A stretch of 64,000 nt of DNA, taken from Gnetum montanum. Lineage: Eukaryota; Streptophyta; Gnetopsida; Gnetales; Gnetaceae. The position numbers and the translations under genes are program-made. The notes under the pieces were generated by a model that worked only from the letters and a program-made list of their open reading frames with translations, did not search any database and was not told the DNA's origin. Location: assembly GCA_015680685.1 (NCBI GenBank), contig MNCI01011534.1:331952-395951 (forward strand), given 5' to 3'. This document shows, in pieces, positions 1 through 10,449 of this stretch; the first letter of the stretch is position 1; each line of letters starts with the position of its first letter.

Positions 1-192
1 TTTGTTAAATCTTGTAATAATGATCCGTTCACATGTCATCCCATTAGTTCCATTCCCCTCAATAATTCCATACCTACCTGATATTATTGTAAGGAACTCG
101 AGAACGAGTTTTCACTCAGTCATGGAGATATGATGAGACACGATATCGCATGCACCACGATATTGCGCACACAATATCGCGTCGTCCCCTAT

Positions 193-212
193 GATATCGC
201 GTACGCGATATC
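193..212. repeat. 20-bp perfect palindrome in LTR U3
   Basis: GATATCGCGTACGCGATATC reads the same on both strands. It sits 18 bp upstream of the LTR TATA box within a cluster of GATATCGCG-type words (about 140-215). Related clusters lie at the same place in every other LTR of this family in the window, so it is a family-wide U3 feature, possibly a transcription-factor or methylation target. That function is inference. Confidence 0.75.
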
Positions 213-230
213 GCGGTCCATCGCCAAATC

Positions 231-238
231 TATAAATA
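231..238 (+). promoter_or_regulatory. LTR TATA box
   Basis: TATAAATA directly follows the palindromic U3 array. The same order (GATATC array, then CTATAAATA) is seen at 32449 and 46518 on the plus strand, and reversed at about 10148, 33372 and 38682. This marks the probable U3/R promoter of the LTR family. Confidence 0.6.
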
Positions 239-870
239 AGAGGCAGCACTCTCCTCATTTCTCATCCTAGGCTAGAAATAGTGAAGCTCTAGTAGTTTAA
301 TCACTTCAAAGATAGAATATTTTTCCATGTGCCCGCAGTAGAAGTCCCCAAGTAAACGGATCTTTATTCGAGCAACTTTGTACCTGAACACAAATTGTGT
401 ACGACAATAAAGACAAGCAGTGCATAGAATAGGTTTATTATTTGTTATTTCTTACATGTTATTTCTTACATGCATTAGCGTGCCATGAGTATGACTTGGT
501 TACGAGCATTGACAAATGTGTACGGCTAACCAAGGAATCGGCTACTCATCGCGATTAGATTCTCTCACCCTTATCTCCTAGAATGTGGAATGAGTACGAC
601 TTGATTACGAGCATCTACGGATGTGTACGGCTAGTCAAGGAATCAACTGCTCATCACGCTTAGGCTAGTTAGGTGCCTCAGTACGACCACTTCAAGCACG
701 TGCATTACGTGTGGTGATCCCAATAACAATTAGCGTTTGGTAACCACAGAGTCAAATCTCGTTACTTATCAACCACTCCAATCTTACTCTAAAACAAGAC
801 ATCTCTAAACTAATCCTAAATCTTTAGCCCTAAACCAATCCTAAATCTTTAGCCCTAAACCCAAATTCAT

Positions 871-1992
871 AGGACACAAGATTACAACACTAACAAGTCT
901 AGTGGAACCTACAAGATTGCAAATTAGCATAGATTCACTTGAAAGGATGAATGACTCCATCGGATGTAACTTTGATGCTCCAAAAGATATTGATTGATAG
1001 AATACTAGCCATGGAAGAAGAGAGAAATAATCAACTCACCAACTAAACAATCATCAAGAAAGAAAACTTATAAAATATTCATATTTGCATCAAATACTCA
1101 TACTAACATGAACAACAAAAAGAAGAGTGATATCTATCTAAAACTTCCACGATGACCCAAGTAGTCAAGTAGATATAGATTGATTGATTGTGTCAAACCA
1201 CAAACTAGCAAAAATATAGAGACAACACAAAAGCTAAATGCATTATAAGCATGTTTAAAGACAAAGATAGGAAAGTAAATGCATTATAAGCATGTCCAAA
1301 AATATGAAAGTAAAACTTGCACAATGAAATGCAAGTTACACACTAGTTTAGGGTGTTGGAATCACAAAATAATTGTAATATATATACACCCCAAGATATA
1401 TAGTTCAATTAGAACTTTATAACTCAACATTGCCTACTAAAATCAAACCCAACTTGGAACTTTCAAATCAAAAGTCTTACCACTAGGCTTACACACTAAT
1501 TACCTTTATCTAAAATTTATGGGTTCAAAGTCCACTCCATATACCTTGCCCAGGCCAGCCCTCTAACAATACCCTACACGGACCAGCTTGAAGGCTGGTT
1601 CCAAACTTGAAGGCACTTGCAATACATAAATTCACTAGTTAATAAACGCTTCACCGTCGTAACTTTTCACGTTAAGCCCTGTCGCGGTAGCTTAAGAAAC
1701 AATAGATTACCAACAAGTTTTCGTGACGTTTAGTCTAACTATCCTAAAAGGCTTCACGAAACCAAAGCATCCAGCTCCGAGTATTTTTGCCCGAAACATC
1801 CAACTACAGATTTTTTCTTGCCCAAATTTACACTAGATTCTTCATGCAAAACAAATAAAAGTAAATTTGATACATTTTTGTACACAATCCAAGCAACATG
1901 AAAACCTCAAAAGCATATAATTCTCCAACCAATATAAAGACCCCATCACATTTATACCAGCACCTTGAAATCAAGCAACAGCCGCGCAGATG
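871..1992. other. Intergenic stretch without recognisable gene
   Basis: AT-rich spacer between the truncated LTR and the ALDH 3' end. A short direct repeat around the words AAATGCATTATAAGCATGT occurs near 1234 and 1273. I see no coding homology and no transposon termini. The right part probably includes the ALDH 3' UTR and terminator, but no clear polyadenylation signal could be fixed. Confidence 0.5.
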
Positions 1993-2188
1993 GCAAGATG
2001 AAGCAACAGCTTCGGAGATAAATAAAAGTCCTTATTAACATGAACCTCAAATGTTTTAATGGCACACTAAAAGCTGTGCAGATAACAGATTGCAAGATGA
2101 AGCAACTGATTCAAAGATAAATAAAAAGCCTATTAACATGTAGCTCAAATGTTCAATGGCACACTAAAAGCTGTACAGATTACAGCCA
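1993..2188 (-). repeat. 99-bp tandem duplication in the ALDH 3' region
   Basis: Two imperfect copies (1993-2091 and 2092-about 2188) share GCAAGATGAAGCAAC, GATAAATAAAA, CTCAAATGTT and GGCACACTAAAAGCTGT in the same order, with a period of 99. The second copy overlaps the ALDH stop codon (2180-2182), so it duplicates sequence just behind the stop and probably lengthened the 3' UTR. Confidence 0.75.
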
Positions 2189-5100
2189 TGCAGCATTCTT
2201 TATTGGGCTGACAACAGCTTTCACTTGCAAGTAATTTTGCAGGCTGTATATACCCTTTTCCCTTCCAATGCCACTCATTTTGTATCCCCCAAATGGAATG
2301 GCTGCATCGAACACATCAAAGCAATTCACCCAAACTGTTCCAACCCTCAGTGCCCGAGTCAAAGTATTGGCTGTGTCAAGGCTGTTGGTGAACACTCCAG
2401 CAGCTAAACCATAATGTGTTGCATTTGCTCTTTCTATGACCTCATCAAGCGTTCTGCATAATCATTAAACATAGATTATCAACTATAATTTCCTCTGCAA
2501 ATTTGGTTTGCTTGTTCCCAATGCTATCATGGAGGTCATTTTCTTAATGATATTTTTAAGATTCATGCCATATACATTTCTACTGTCCATGTACATTTAT
2601 ATTGTCCAGCAGAGCCAGATCTAGAAGGTATATAGATGTAACAAAATTTCAGTTTCAGTTTTATCATTTCCTAGAAAGTATGATTGTAAACTACCCACCT
2701 TCTTTTGAAGGGTTCGAAATTTGTAAGAAAAGAACCTGTATCAGACAACTTACTTGAATTTCAAAATTGTCTGGACCGGGCCAAAAATCTCATCCTGAGC
2801 AATAGCCATGCCATCCTGTGATTTTTGTCATACCCGTATTATTAGTGTCACAAAATGTGAAAATTTTCTTCAAATTTTAGAATGTAAAGGGTGTAGCCAA
2901 AATTTGAAAGACTGGACACGAAAGCTGTGTGCGAAATTTAAGTTACCAATTATCTACAGCATAAATATCCACATACCTGAACATCTGAGAAAATTGTGGG
3001 CATGATATAAAAGCCCCTTGCTCCTATTTGCTCGCCTCCAGTTACAAGGTTGGCACCATTTTCTTTCCCAGCCTTTATGTAACTCATAACTTTGTTGAAT
3101 TGTTCTTGATCAATCTGAAACAAGAAACCATTAAGGATACATAATTGGATATACTAATGAACACCCTGTTTCCTCCTAGTTTTCCTAAACTCGTAAGTTT
3201 GTATCGCCTCTTGAGTTATCACCTTTACTACATTTTTAGACTTTCAACTGATAGTCAACTAAACCAAAGATTAACCATGCAAAAATATTATGATTTTTTC
3301 TTGCAAATCAACACTTCCATAATTTCCTCTAGAAACAACTCCCACAAAAATTATAATGATGAAACAAAAAGAGATAGAAAAGTTAATTAAAAATAGTTTT
3401 TTTTATATACCTGAGGTCCTTGTTCAACACCTTTTTTGAAAGGATCTCCAACAACACGACTTAAACATCGAGCTTTTGCCTTCTCAACAAATTCATCATA
3501 TACGCTCTCGTGAACAAATGTTCTTGACCCAGCACAACAACATTGACCCTGTTTAAAACAATTTTTTTAAAAAATGAATCTTTTAAAAACAACATTGACC
3601 CTGTTTAAAACAATTTTTAGCAATACTGCAAATACATATATGTGCAAATGCTACTTGCCTGGTTGAAAAATAGGGCAAAATGTGCTAGCTCTACTGCTTT
3701 GTCAACATCAGCATCTGCACATACGATAAAAGGAGACTTCCCTCCAAGCTCCAACGTGACAGATTTAAGGTTACTGAGAGATGAACCCTTCATCACCTCC
3801 TTTGCAGTGGCTGTTGACCCTGTAAAAGCAACCTGTAAATAAAGACACAAACATCAGACTCTGCTTAAGATTCTCTCATTTCGCTCATTGTTTAATTTTC
3901 TTCTGTCTTCTTTCAACGTTTTGAAGCTTAAATAAAATATAAATCTTGGTTAAGGAAAGTTTGAAAAAACATTTGACAGGACTATATTTTCAGAAGTATG
4001 CATGGTAGAAATAGTTGGGTCTGCTATGATTTGCTTAGAACAAAATTCTGTTGAGAATACACTGCAATACCATTCTACAGTTTGTAAGCCTGCATTATGT
4101 TATACTGGACCAAGATTTGGACAACTAATGATTCCCTGCAGCACGATTTATATCAGACTGGTTTATAAATTCTTTTTCTGAAATTCTTCAAAACTTTCTG
4201 ATGTTCCAGTTAGAGAAAACAAATTCTTTTTCTGAAATTTTTTAAATCCATAACTCAATGTTGTGTAGTGGAATTCAACCTGTGACTTTTCTTACTACTA
4301 AGCTAACACTCGTTGTTTATGAAATAATAATTACTTAAGATCCTTAAACCTAAGATTACAAGGAATAAAGCTTTGGGATTTCCATGTTAAGGCTCTTACA
4401 ACTAAGCTAAGTCCTCATTGTTTATGAAATAACAATTACTAAGATCCTTAAACCTAAACCTAAGATTAACAAGACAATAGTTCTGAACTTCTGATGAATA
4501 GCTCAATTGTATCCAGCAGTATGAAAATGCTTTTTCAAAACTTTCTGATGTTCCAGTTACAGAAAACAAATTAACAGGTCGCATCATATGATTTATGCCT
4601 CATCCATGAAATATAATAAATGAATTACGTACCTTATCAATATCCATGTGGTATGAGATGGCAGCTCCCGCTGTTTCTCCATACCCTGATATAATGTTTA
4701 CAACGCCATCAGGTAGTCCAGCCTGCAAAAGAACCATGTGTCATGCAACTCTCAGATAATTTCAGAAACTTGAATAATGCAAGACCAAAACAAAGACGCT
4801 TCAAGACAGTACCAATAATTAACAGAACTTCAACCAAATAGACAATCAAATAATTGGTTCTCTATCGTTATAATTATTATGTGACATATATTTTTTGGTT
4901 CTCTATCGGTATAATTATTATGTGACATTACCAGTTGCAAGTCCTAGTAATCATTACAAACTTACAAGTCCTAATAAAAGCGTAAATGCAAAAATTTTTC
5001 CTAATAATCATAGAATTACAGGTGGCAATGAACCAAACATACTTACACATTAAAAACCAGGAAATTGCAGAGTATACGAGCTCTCAAGTTCAGCTAGACT

Positions 5101-7327
5101 TGATTCAAAAGCATATTGCAAAAGATAAAATATTTCAGAAAAGAGATTGTTAAAATGCTATAACGAAGAAGACCGAAGATCTCCATCTACTAACCTCATG
5201 TAGCAGTTGTCCTGTGTAAGCAGCAGTAAGTGGAGTTTGCTCAGCACTTTTCAACACAACAGTGTTCCCACAAGCGAGAGCAGGGCCAACCTTCCAAGAA
5301 AACATAAGAAGGGGGAAATTCCATGGAATAATTTGACCAGCAACACCTATTGGCTCATGCAAGGTATGAACATGATAAGGTCCATCAGCTGGAACTGTCA
5401 TACCATGAATTTTATCTGCCCAACCTGCAAAAAATTTTAAATAGAAAAAGGACAGGCCAACAAATCTTATCAGAGATCCCACCTATTAAGCAGGTAGAGA
5501 TTTGCTGCATAGCTTCATCATTGTTCACCTGCATAGTAACGGAAAAGTCGAGCCATCATGGGAACTTCGACCTTAGCTGCCTGTTCATAAGGCTTGCCAT
5601 TGTCCCATGTTTCCAATGCCGCAATTTCATCATTATGCTTCTCAATCAAATCCGCAAAACGGAACAGAATGCGAGATCTTTCCTGTGAAACAGAAAGCAA
5701 GTATGTCAGACATAAATTGCCCAATTATTTAAAAACATATTTGCTACTTACCTTAATGGATTAGCCATGGATAAAACTTTTTGTATAAATAATTGTATTG
5801 CTTCTGGATAGATGCAACTTCAGAAGAAGAAAGGAAACAGAGGAATTACATAGGCAGTCATCTTGGGCCATGGTCCTTTATCAAATGCTTTGCGTGCAGC
5901 TTTAACAGCTTTATCTACATCATCCTTATTAGCCTCTGCCACGTTGGTAATCTCTTCTCCCGTTCTTGGATCGACGGTTGGGAATGTGTTGCCTAGTGGG
6001 TTTAAACAATTAAACAGAAAATTTACGATTCATTATGGTGGGTCCTAATAAAATAGTTAGATCAACTGAAAGCCGATTCCTGGAAGTTAAATATGAACAC
6101 AATCTGCAGCTAATCATCAACAAATTGGCAAAAACAATTATTCTGCCCTTATTTTGGCACTTACCAGAAACTGAATCAACAAATTTCCCATCTATTAATA
6201 GCTGTGTGTACTTCACTTCAACGGGTGGTGTTATAGGTTCCTCAAGAGCCGTTGCAGCAGTTGCTAACCTCCGGGATCCAAATGCCGCCCTCGAAAAACC
6301 TAAAATAAAAACAAATCAATAAAATCTATGAACACAAGGATTTCTCACCGTACCGATGATGAAAAAAGAATCAAAACTAGTACGAATAAAAACTTTCCAG
6401 AAGTGAGTATTATGAAACTAAAACTCTGACATCTCCATACTTTAAAGAGCCTACATACATATGGCTAAAATGTTTTGTTGTGAAATAAGTCATTGTTTCC
6501 TCTTCAAATTTCGTCGAAAATTTTCATTTTTCTTCTCCACCTTGTCGCTGTCTGATTCAGTGCTGGGATGCTCTGAATTTTGAAAATCTTAAGCCCTTTC
6601 TGCGGATTGTACTTACCCTCAGTTTAATCAATACCACTTGGTTCAAAAACCATTAACAAGTTAAGTAAATATAAAATCAGTATCGTGTTATCTAATTATC
6701 CACTTTTTGCAATTTCCAAAAACCAAATAGGGCACGTGTGGTAATACACTCGAATATCATCTATCAGGAGAAAACTGATACGATGCATTCCTGCAATCTT
6801 GTAAGATTAATAACCCAATCGAAAACAACAGTTACCATGATAATAAACAACGTATTTATCATGCGGAGTGGAATGAGCTTATCAGTACAATAACTGCGAA
6901 ATACTTTAGTACAGCAAGGCACTCGGAGCACTTATTTCTGTGTCAACAAGCTCATTTTCATTTGTCCGTACCCAAAAACTACAAAAAGCGTACGAATCGA
7001 CTCGAGGTTCCAACACAAACTTTCCCATATAGTAATTTGCGAGTTCTCTCAAACAGCACATAAATCAGACCCAAAATATTCGCATACAAGAACAGATTCT
7101 GGCAAATAAGATAAACGTAACCCAATTGGGTTAAAACAAAAAAAAAACTGTCCTGTAAATTCTAAACCCAAACAGTAGAAAAAAGGCAAACCTAAACACC
7201 GCAAAACGCAAATTAAAGAGAAAGCGATGGGCCAGGAAGAACCCTAACTGGGATACGAGGGGTGGCCTCTCGCAGCAAAGCGGCGAACTCCTTTAAGCAA
7301 CAAAAAGGAAGAACCCACAGTCGCCAT
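2180..7327 (-). CDS. ALDH2B: Mitochondrial aldehyde dehydrogenase, family 2 (ALDH2B type), 11 exons
   Basis: NAD-dependent oxidation of acetaldehyde and other aldehydes to acids in the mitochondrial matrix; maize RF2A belongs to this family. Coding exons, in order: 7327-7249, 6299-6165, 5992-5850, 5682-5529, 5424-5195, 4722-4633, 3832-3659, 3548-3411, 3114-2977, 2815-2754, 2453-2180. They sum to 1617 bases (538 codons plus TAA) and every junction is in phase; 538 residues is the normal family length. The start was chosen because exon 1 gives an Arg/Ser-rich, acid-free presequence ([20 protein letters not shown]) typical of mitochondrial import, and its phase matches exon 2. Visible motifs: IPWNFP with Asn206, FTGSTATAK (280-288), LELGGK with general base Glu305, GQCCCAGS with catalytic Cys339, and C-terminal PFGGYKMSG. 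Intron 7 uses a GC donor. Exon 8 has a duplicated acceptor. No frameshift or stop was found, so I take the gene as functional. Confidence 0.95.
3536..3618 (-). repeat. 52-bp tandem duplication carrying a second exon 8 acceptor
   Basis: The words AACAACATTGACCCTG and TTTAAAACAATTTTT occur at 3536-3566 and again 52 bases on, at 3588-3618. Read on the minus strand, this repeats the intron end and the first 13 bases of exon 8, so two identical 3' splice sites (TTTAAACAG) lie 52 bases apart. Use of the upstream copy adds 52 bases and gives an in-frame TAA after about five codons. The downstream site (exon start 3548) is the one that keeps the frame. Confidence 0.85.
3549..3658 (-). other. ALDH intron 7, GC-AG type
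   Basis: Exon 7 ends ...AACCAG followed by GCAAGTAG (minus strand, boundary 3659/3658). No GT nearby keeps the reading frame: the GT four bases later would add four bases and break the active-site exon. AG|GCAAGT is the normal strong consensus of the rare GC-AG class. The intron is short (110 bases) and contains the 52-bp duplication at its 3' end. Confidence 0.85.
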
Positions 7328-8250
7328 TGCAGCAGAAGAAGTTACAGTAGCAGCAGCAGGGCAATCTCAAGTTGCAGGGCCCCAACAGGCAGACTGAATC
7401 CGATAACACACAGCTGCTCTGATCCCCTCCCTTTTATCGACAATATGCACCACGCTACCAGCAAGTGATCTTCATCTTCAAAAGACTTCGTCTAAATCTG
7501 TCCATGTCAGCTGAACAACATGATCAGAAAACCACCACGCAGAACATTCCACCCTTCTGGGTCTGAGCCAAAGTGGACCACAGAGCACAGAAGTCAGTCT
7601 GTATCAGCATTTTTACCAAATCCGGGAATTCATTAATCGTTATCTTTTCAAGGATCACGCTGGCATTTCAACCACAACCTGTCATGTTAATCCACATTTT
7701 GGTCCATAATTCAACCTGACGCATCTTTCCGTGTAGATTGGGTCTACTGTTCGTGTCACTGTGATCATTTTAGTCCATCCACGTTTTTGTGCGACGTTGA
7801 CGCTGGCAAAAAGGACATTCTACTTCATCTATTTAGGGTACCCACCACCAGAATTCTTAAATAATTTCGATGACTGCAGCCTTGCATGTGACTGACCACT
7901 CCTGATACATGACTGTCCCATGGAAAGTTGCCTTGTTTCATGGGTGAGAAATGATTAAAATAGCTGTGTCATTGGCTCATACTTCCTTAAAACCAGGCAG
8001 GGTTAATTGAATAAAAAACTGCTGCAGGTATCTTTACTTATTTTGTTATAGTCAAAAAATCTGATAAGGTGGGGGATTGATTTTCGAATAGAACTCTAAC
8101 GGTTGACTCGTCCTTTTCTTTTCACTATTCTTGGGAGGGAAATCCATGCGTGATGGAAAGTTTTTTTCTTTATCTGTGATTGACAACTTCCCGATGAGTT
8201 GCCAGTCCTTATCTTTATTCTAAAGTAGTACCTTTGCTTTAAAGTAAGGC
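7328..8250 (-). promoter_or_regulatory. ALDH 5' UTR and upstream region
   Basis: This is the interval between the ALDH start codon and repeat R. A TATA-like ATAAAAG on the minus strand (complement of 7431-7437) lies about 105 bases upstream of the ATG, which fits a short 5' UTR with a CAG/CTG-rich leader (7328-7375). I see no other gene here and no transposon edge until 8251. The TATA call is weak. Confidence 0.35.
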
Positions 8251-9410
8251 CGTGACAAGTCAATCAAAAAATATTATCCGTCCAACTCCTGCAAATGGGT
8301 TATGTGCATAGTATGTAATTATTTTGTCAATGGACTGTTTAAAATCAATCATCTTATGGCGGGATTTGGTAAATCAGGATTCTTGGCTTCGGTGGGTAAG
8401 TGGTGGCATCCCACAAAGTGTGCGTTGAACACTCAAGCTGTGATTAGGGAACCTATGTTTGTCGACCAAGGGGTGTGGTTTTCAATGGCAGCCTATCAGC
8501 TGAGCGTTTAGTAGTTTAAGTTATATCAATCTAATTATCAAGGTGCCTGTATGACAACCACGTGGTGTTAGTTACTTTTTTACGGCTTGCTTGGTTGGCT
8601 ATGTACTTTTCACTTGAACAATTTCATATGTCAACCAACTTTTAGTTAAAAACTTGTAAACATCAACTAAAAAAAAAAAACAAACTTAAGTGCAACAACA
8701 TGAAACTTTATTACACAAGTTACGTGAGGTATGAATTATCATTTAATGCTTTTCTTTAATTCGTACTTTACTAAATTTGACTCAAAAGACTTTTGATTTA
8801 AAACTTATTTCATGAGCAATGTAAAGCATAAGAATAAAGAATATAATATATGATGTTATGAAAAGTATATAATTTAGAAAAGGGATACATGATTGCATGG
8901 ACTAATCCACTAATAATAATAAAGTAAAAAAGGGATATCATCTAGAAACAAACTCCCTTGTCATGTCACAACAAATGTATATAACACATATCTAAAGGTA
9001 GGCCTCTATCAAGGTAAATAATTAATTAATTAACATACTTAAAATAACATTGATGTATCACTAGCAATACATGTAACCCATGCCTAAAGTTAGTACACTA
9101 ATGAGGAAATTTCCTTGGAACTAACTCTAGCATGTGATTCGACAAGTATGTGACCCATGTTTAAAGGTACTTCTTTGATTATGTAACCTATGTAGGCTTT
9201 CTTTTCCTTTGTGAAGCTAGAATAAGTTTGTACTTCTTGTTGTTGTATTTATTATTAGAGACATGTCTTAGTACCTTGGGGGTACTATAGTCCCTATGTT
9301 GTGTGTTTGTAGTTTTAAAAATTAAAGGAAACATTGGAAGAGAAGAGGAAAGTAGGAGAACCATATATGTAGGCACATGGAATAATTCTCCAAATTAAAA
9401 ATTATAGTAG
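8251..9410. repeat. Repeat R, copy 1
   Basis: The segment begins GTGACAAGTCAATC and is matched nearly base for base by 23043-25680, apart from an insertion in the second copy at about 23690-25095. Shared landmarks include CAACTCCTGCAAATGGG, TTCATGAGCAATGTAAAGC and CTCCAAATTAAAAATTAT. It ends where the A1 LTR begins. Copy 2 runs on past a TATATAAG box, so R may be the left part of a long LTR; its class is not determined. Confidence 0.7.
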
Positions 9411-9415
9411 GTGTG

Positions 9416-10241
9416 TGATGAGTGGGGAGGTACCCCTACACTCAACCATACAAATACAAGCATTTCACACACGATTTGGTCGAACTCAGCAGACGGGCTA
9501 GTTGTGGTATCTAGGTAGTTACTCACTAATCAAAGTTCGTTGTCTTCCCACCTGGACTACTATTTGCTTTTTCACGTATGGTTTAGTCCATAGTGAGGTG
9601 TATGATGTGGTTTCTAACCTAGTGCTACTCCTAGAGGCAATAGAAAATAACTTTAATTAAGCTAGGAGGAAAAGGGAGAGAGAGCCTACGCTAGCCTAAG
9701 TGCAATGAGCATCCGTTCCTTAATCATTCGTACACATCTTGGACCTGGTGCACAACTACTACTAGGATTACCAAGCGCAAATCCTAGGTACACTACTGGG
9801 TTATCAAGTAGTCACACTTAAATGCTCGTGATTAAGTCATACTCATTCCGTGTTTAAGGAGTTTAGGGTGACGAGATATTAACTACAAAAGCAATAATTG
9901 ACAATAACAATTAAATAATAAAACTAAGTGAATGCTGCAATGATGAAGTAATCTCAATCTTTATTTCTAGTCATGTGCGTGTCCAAGTACGTCACACTCG
10001 AATAAAGGTGTCGTACAATTACAATCATGACACTGCGGCCATGCACTGGGAGAAAGGGTTGAGAAGGACTAAAAATGAACTAACTTCTATCTATTGACTG
10101 AAACTAACTTACTAAAAAAACTCTCTCCTTTCCTGTGTGCCCCATTGTGTATTTATAGGTTCACATGGGAACTGCAATATCGCGTATACGATACCGCTAG
10201 CCAAGCCGCAATATTGCGGTCTAATGAATCACGATTCATCA
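9416..10241 (-). repeat. A1 3' LTR
   Basis: Starts TGATGAGTGG and ends GATTCATCA on the plus strand (the reverse of TGATGAATC...CCACTCATCA). It matches the LTRs of M and P across the landmarks CCCCTACACTCAACCATAC, GTCACACTTAAATGCTCGTG and CATTGTGTATTTATAGG. It holds a reversed TATA (about 10148) and a reduced GATATC array (10165-10235). Confidence 0.85.
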
Positions 10242-10449
10242 TACCCCCACGACTAAATGAAAACTCGTCCTCAAGTCAAACAAAATGAGAACACGTCCCA
10301 TTGATTACACAGTGGATAGGTATGGGATTATTGACTGACTAGGAATTCATTCATGCCACAGTGGAGAATTGAATACAACAAAATTGGGACATGAACACAA
10401 AAATTACAAAATTTCAAAATTACAAAATTTTGTGGAACTCATGTGGTTC

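Larger units (their letters stand above)
1..870 (+). mobile_element. 3' end of a gypsy-type LTR element (PPT plus truncated LTR)
   Basis: Positions 1-130 match the end of the internal region of the A1/M/P family: a stretch around 100-130 parallels the reverse complement of 10241-10275, just inside the A1 LTR. The polypurine-like tract ends in ATGGAGATA, and the LTR starts at 131 with TGATGAGACACG. The LTR carries a palindromic GATATC array (150-215), a TATA box (231-238) and a polyadenylation signal AATAAA (406-411). Further on it has the family's 'clock' of lines ending near 730. The usual LTR end (CTCATCA) is not found, so the right edge, about 870, is a truncation and is approximate. Orientation is plus. 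Confidence 0.7.

Noticed and set aside
780-860. Telomere-like CCCTAAA words
   Set aside because: Only a few copies inside a 26-bp tandem duplication in an LTR; not an array.
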